Assembly (NCBI GenBank): GCA_020091685.1 | Contig: CM034601.1 | Span: 10,790,419-10,854,418 of the forward strand | From: Lutjanus erythropterus | Taxonomy: Eukaryota > Chordata > Actinopteri > Lutjaniformes > Lutjanidae | Reading direction: 5' to 3' | Length of the DNA: 64,000 nt | In this document: one piece after another, positions 63,339 through 64,000 of the stretch | Layout: each line of letters starts with the position of its first letter | Position numbering within the stretch: the first letter of the stretch is position 1 | The notes under the pieces: model-generated | The model's input: only the letters and a program-made list of their open reading frames with translations | The model's database searches: none | Told to the model about the DNA's origin: nothing | Program-made: the position numbers and the translations under genes

Positions 63339-63907
63339 GTGGGGCTCTCCTCCACAAGAGGATCCTTCTGATGACCAGGCAGCACAGCAGCGAGAGAAGC
63401 AGGGACAGAGAGAATGAGACAGAGGAGGACAAAGGAAGTGAAGGAGTGAAAGAGAAGATGATGCAGGAGGAGGCAGTTCAGAGAGGGAGATCCAAGCAGC
63501 AGCGTGCAGAGGCAGATTCAGGGCTAATGTTACAGATGAAAAGAGCAGGAAGGACAGAAACACAGGGGGTGCATCCCACAGCCCGCCCTGGGTCTCCTTA
63601 TGGTCTACTAGGGTTGGGACCCATGACTCTGTCACCCTTCTCTCAGCCCCAGTTAATGAGCCCCAGACCCCCAGTGTCCCCCATCAAGACAAGGGTGATG
63701 TCACCATTAAGGATACTGAGGGAGAGGAGTCAGTCCAGGGAGAGGCCGATGGCAGTCAGGCCACATTTGAACAGTGGGGAGGTTGTGTCCTCCTCACCTC
63801 AGGATGAGAGACAAGGACAGGCAGAACAGAGAGCCAGGAGGTCGGTCAGCCCCAACCCCTTCCTGTGGCTCTGCAGGGACAGACACACCAGGAGAGAGAC
63901 TGTCTGA
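63339..63907 (+). CDS. rapgef6: Candidate alternative C-terminus of rapgef6 (in-frame extension of exon w21)
   Basis: The w21 frame continues through its donor for 189 codons to TGA at 63905-63907. The translation has a charged part (SSERSRDRENETEEDKGSEG) and then a Ser-Pro-rich part with seven SP sites, including SPFSQPQLMSPRPPVSPIK and MSPLRILRERSQSRERP. It ends in SVSPNPFLWLCRDRHTRR followed by ETV. With random bases, 189 open codons has a chance of about 1 in 10,000. An AATAAA lies about 50 nt past the stop. It reads as a composite terminal exon that replaces the canonical tail. The terminal ETV fits a loose class III PDZ ligand (acidic residue at -2, hydrophobic at 0). Not verified by transcripts. 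Confidence 0.6.
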
Positions 63908-63959
63908 CAGGCAGAACTGACTCATCCACTTATCTGCTGAGTAAAAACAGCCAATTGGA

Positions 63960-63965
63960 AATAAA
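63960..63965 (+). promoter_or_regulatory. AATAAA polyadenylation signal for the candidate short rapgef6 isoform
   Basis: A canonical AATAAA lies 53 nt after the stop codon of the extended w21 frame. A T/G-rich stretch (aatggtgttt) follows about 22 nt later, the usual layout for cleavage and polyadenylation. Its position fits intronic polyadenylation of rapgef6. AT-rich sequence can give AATAAA by chance, so support comes mainly from its placement. Confidence 0.5.
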
Positions 63966-63990
63966 ATGGATGAAAAAATGACGCTTAATG

Positions 63991-64000
63991 GTGTTTCAGG
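63991..64000 (+). other. Possible splice acceptor of the next rapgef6 exon at the window edge
   Basis: The window ends in gtgtttcagg. If AG at 63998-63999 is an acceptor, the next exon starts with G at 64000. Joined to the phase-1 G of either 62386 or 63338 this gives a Gly codon, as expected for the GYTLIPS segment of human RAPGEF6. The pyrimidine tract is short. Only one base of the exon is visible, so this is tentative. Confidence 0.35.

Noticed and set aside
63315-63635. 106-codon minus-strand frame
   Set aside because: It is the antisense shadow of exon w21 and its extension; the plus frame has better composition, phase and poly(A) context.
1-64000. CRISPR arrays, operons, bacterial-type promoters
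   Set aside because: The window is vertebrate nuclear DNA; the tandem arrays lack the spacer-repeat structure of CRISPR.

Overview
This window is teleost fish nuclear DNA. It shows long introns with GT-AG borders, many CA/TG microsatellites, tRNA-derived SINEs with fish-type tails, L1-like LINE and Tc1-like transposase remnants, MITEs, and satellite-like arrays of kinds common in percomorph genomes. One host protein-coding gene is recognisable. It runs left to right on the + strand through almost the whole window and enters and leaves it incomplete.

The gene is rapgef6 (PDZ-GEF2 / RA-GEF-2), a Rap guanine nucleotide exchange factor. Twenty-one exons could be placed (1229-63338). Their splice phases chain without a break over 3,397 nt, giving 1,132 codons plus one base. 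Paralogue-diagnostic segments match RAPGEF6 rather than RAPGEF2, for example [16 protein letters not shown] in the RA domain, the KASRESPL stretch before the PDZ core, and the [15 protein letters not shown] block after the GEF domain. Domain order is: Ser-rich linker and acidic linker (1229-9132); degenerate cyclic-nucleotide-binding-like domain (11071-16163); Ras exchanger motif (19335 to about 22890); PDZ (about 22950-25927); linker (26024-35093); Ras-association (44945 to about 51370); CDC25/RasGEF catalytic domain (about 51440-56061); basic and Ser/Pro-rich tail (58122 onward). The N-terminal exons lie left of the window. The usual C-terminal exons, expected to end in a PDZ ligand, lie to its right.

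The most interesting part is the right end. A symmetric 120-nt exon (63219-63338) carries a usable splice donor. The same reading frame nevertheless stays open through the donor for 189 more codons to a stop at 63905-63907, and an AATAAA follows about 50 nt later. This looks like a composite terminal exon giving rapgef6 a second, Ser-Pro-rich C-terminus. A 24-nt microexon (58122-58145) encodes an eight-residue basic insert matching one in RAPGEF2. An optional 57-nt 5' extension of the exon at 16011 and a candidate poison exon at 32591 are weaker alternatives.

The introns hold repeats: a four-copy MITE family with long terminal inverted repeats, an approximately 570-bp MITE flanked by TA, a large inverted repeat of about 220-bp arms around an L1 fragment, two SINEs, LINE fragments, two satellite-like arrays, a 930-bp CT-rich tract, and long TG tracts, one of them close upstream of a PDZ-encoding exon. 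No second host gene, tRNA gene, rRNA gene or CRISPR array was found on either strand.
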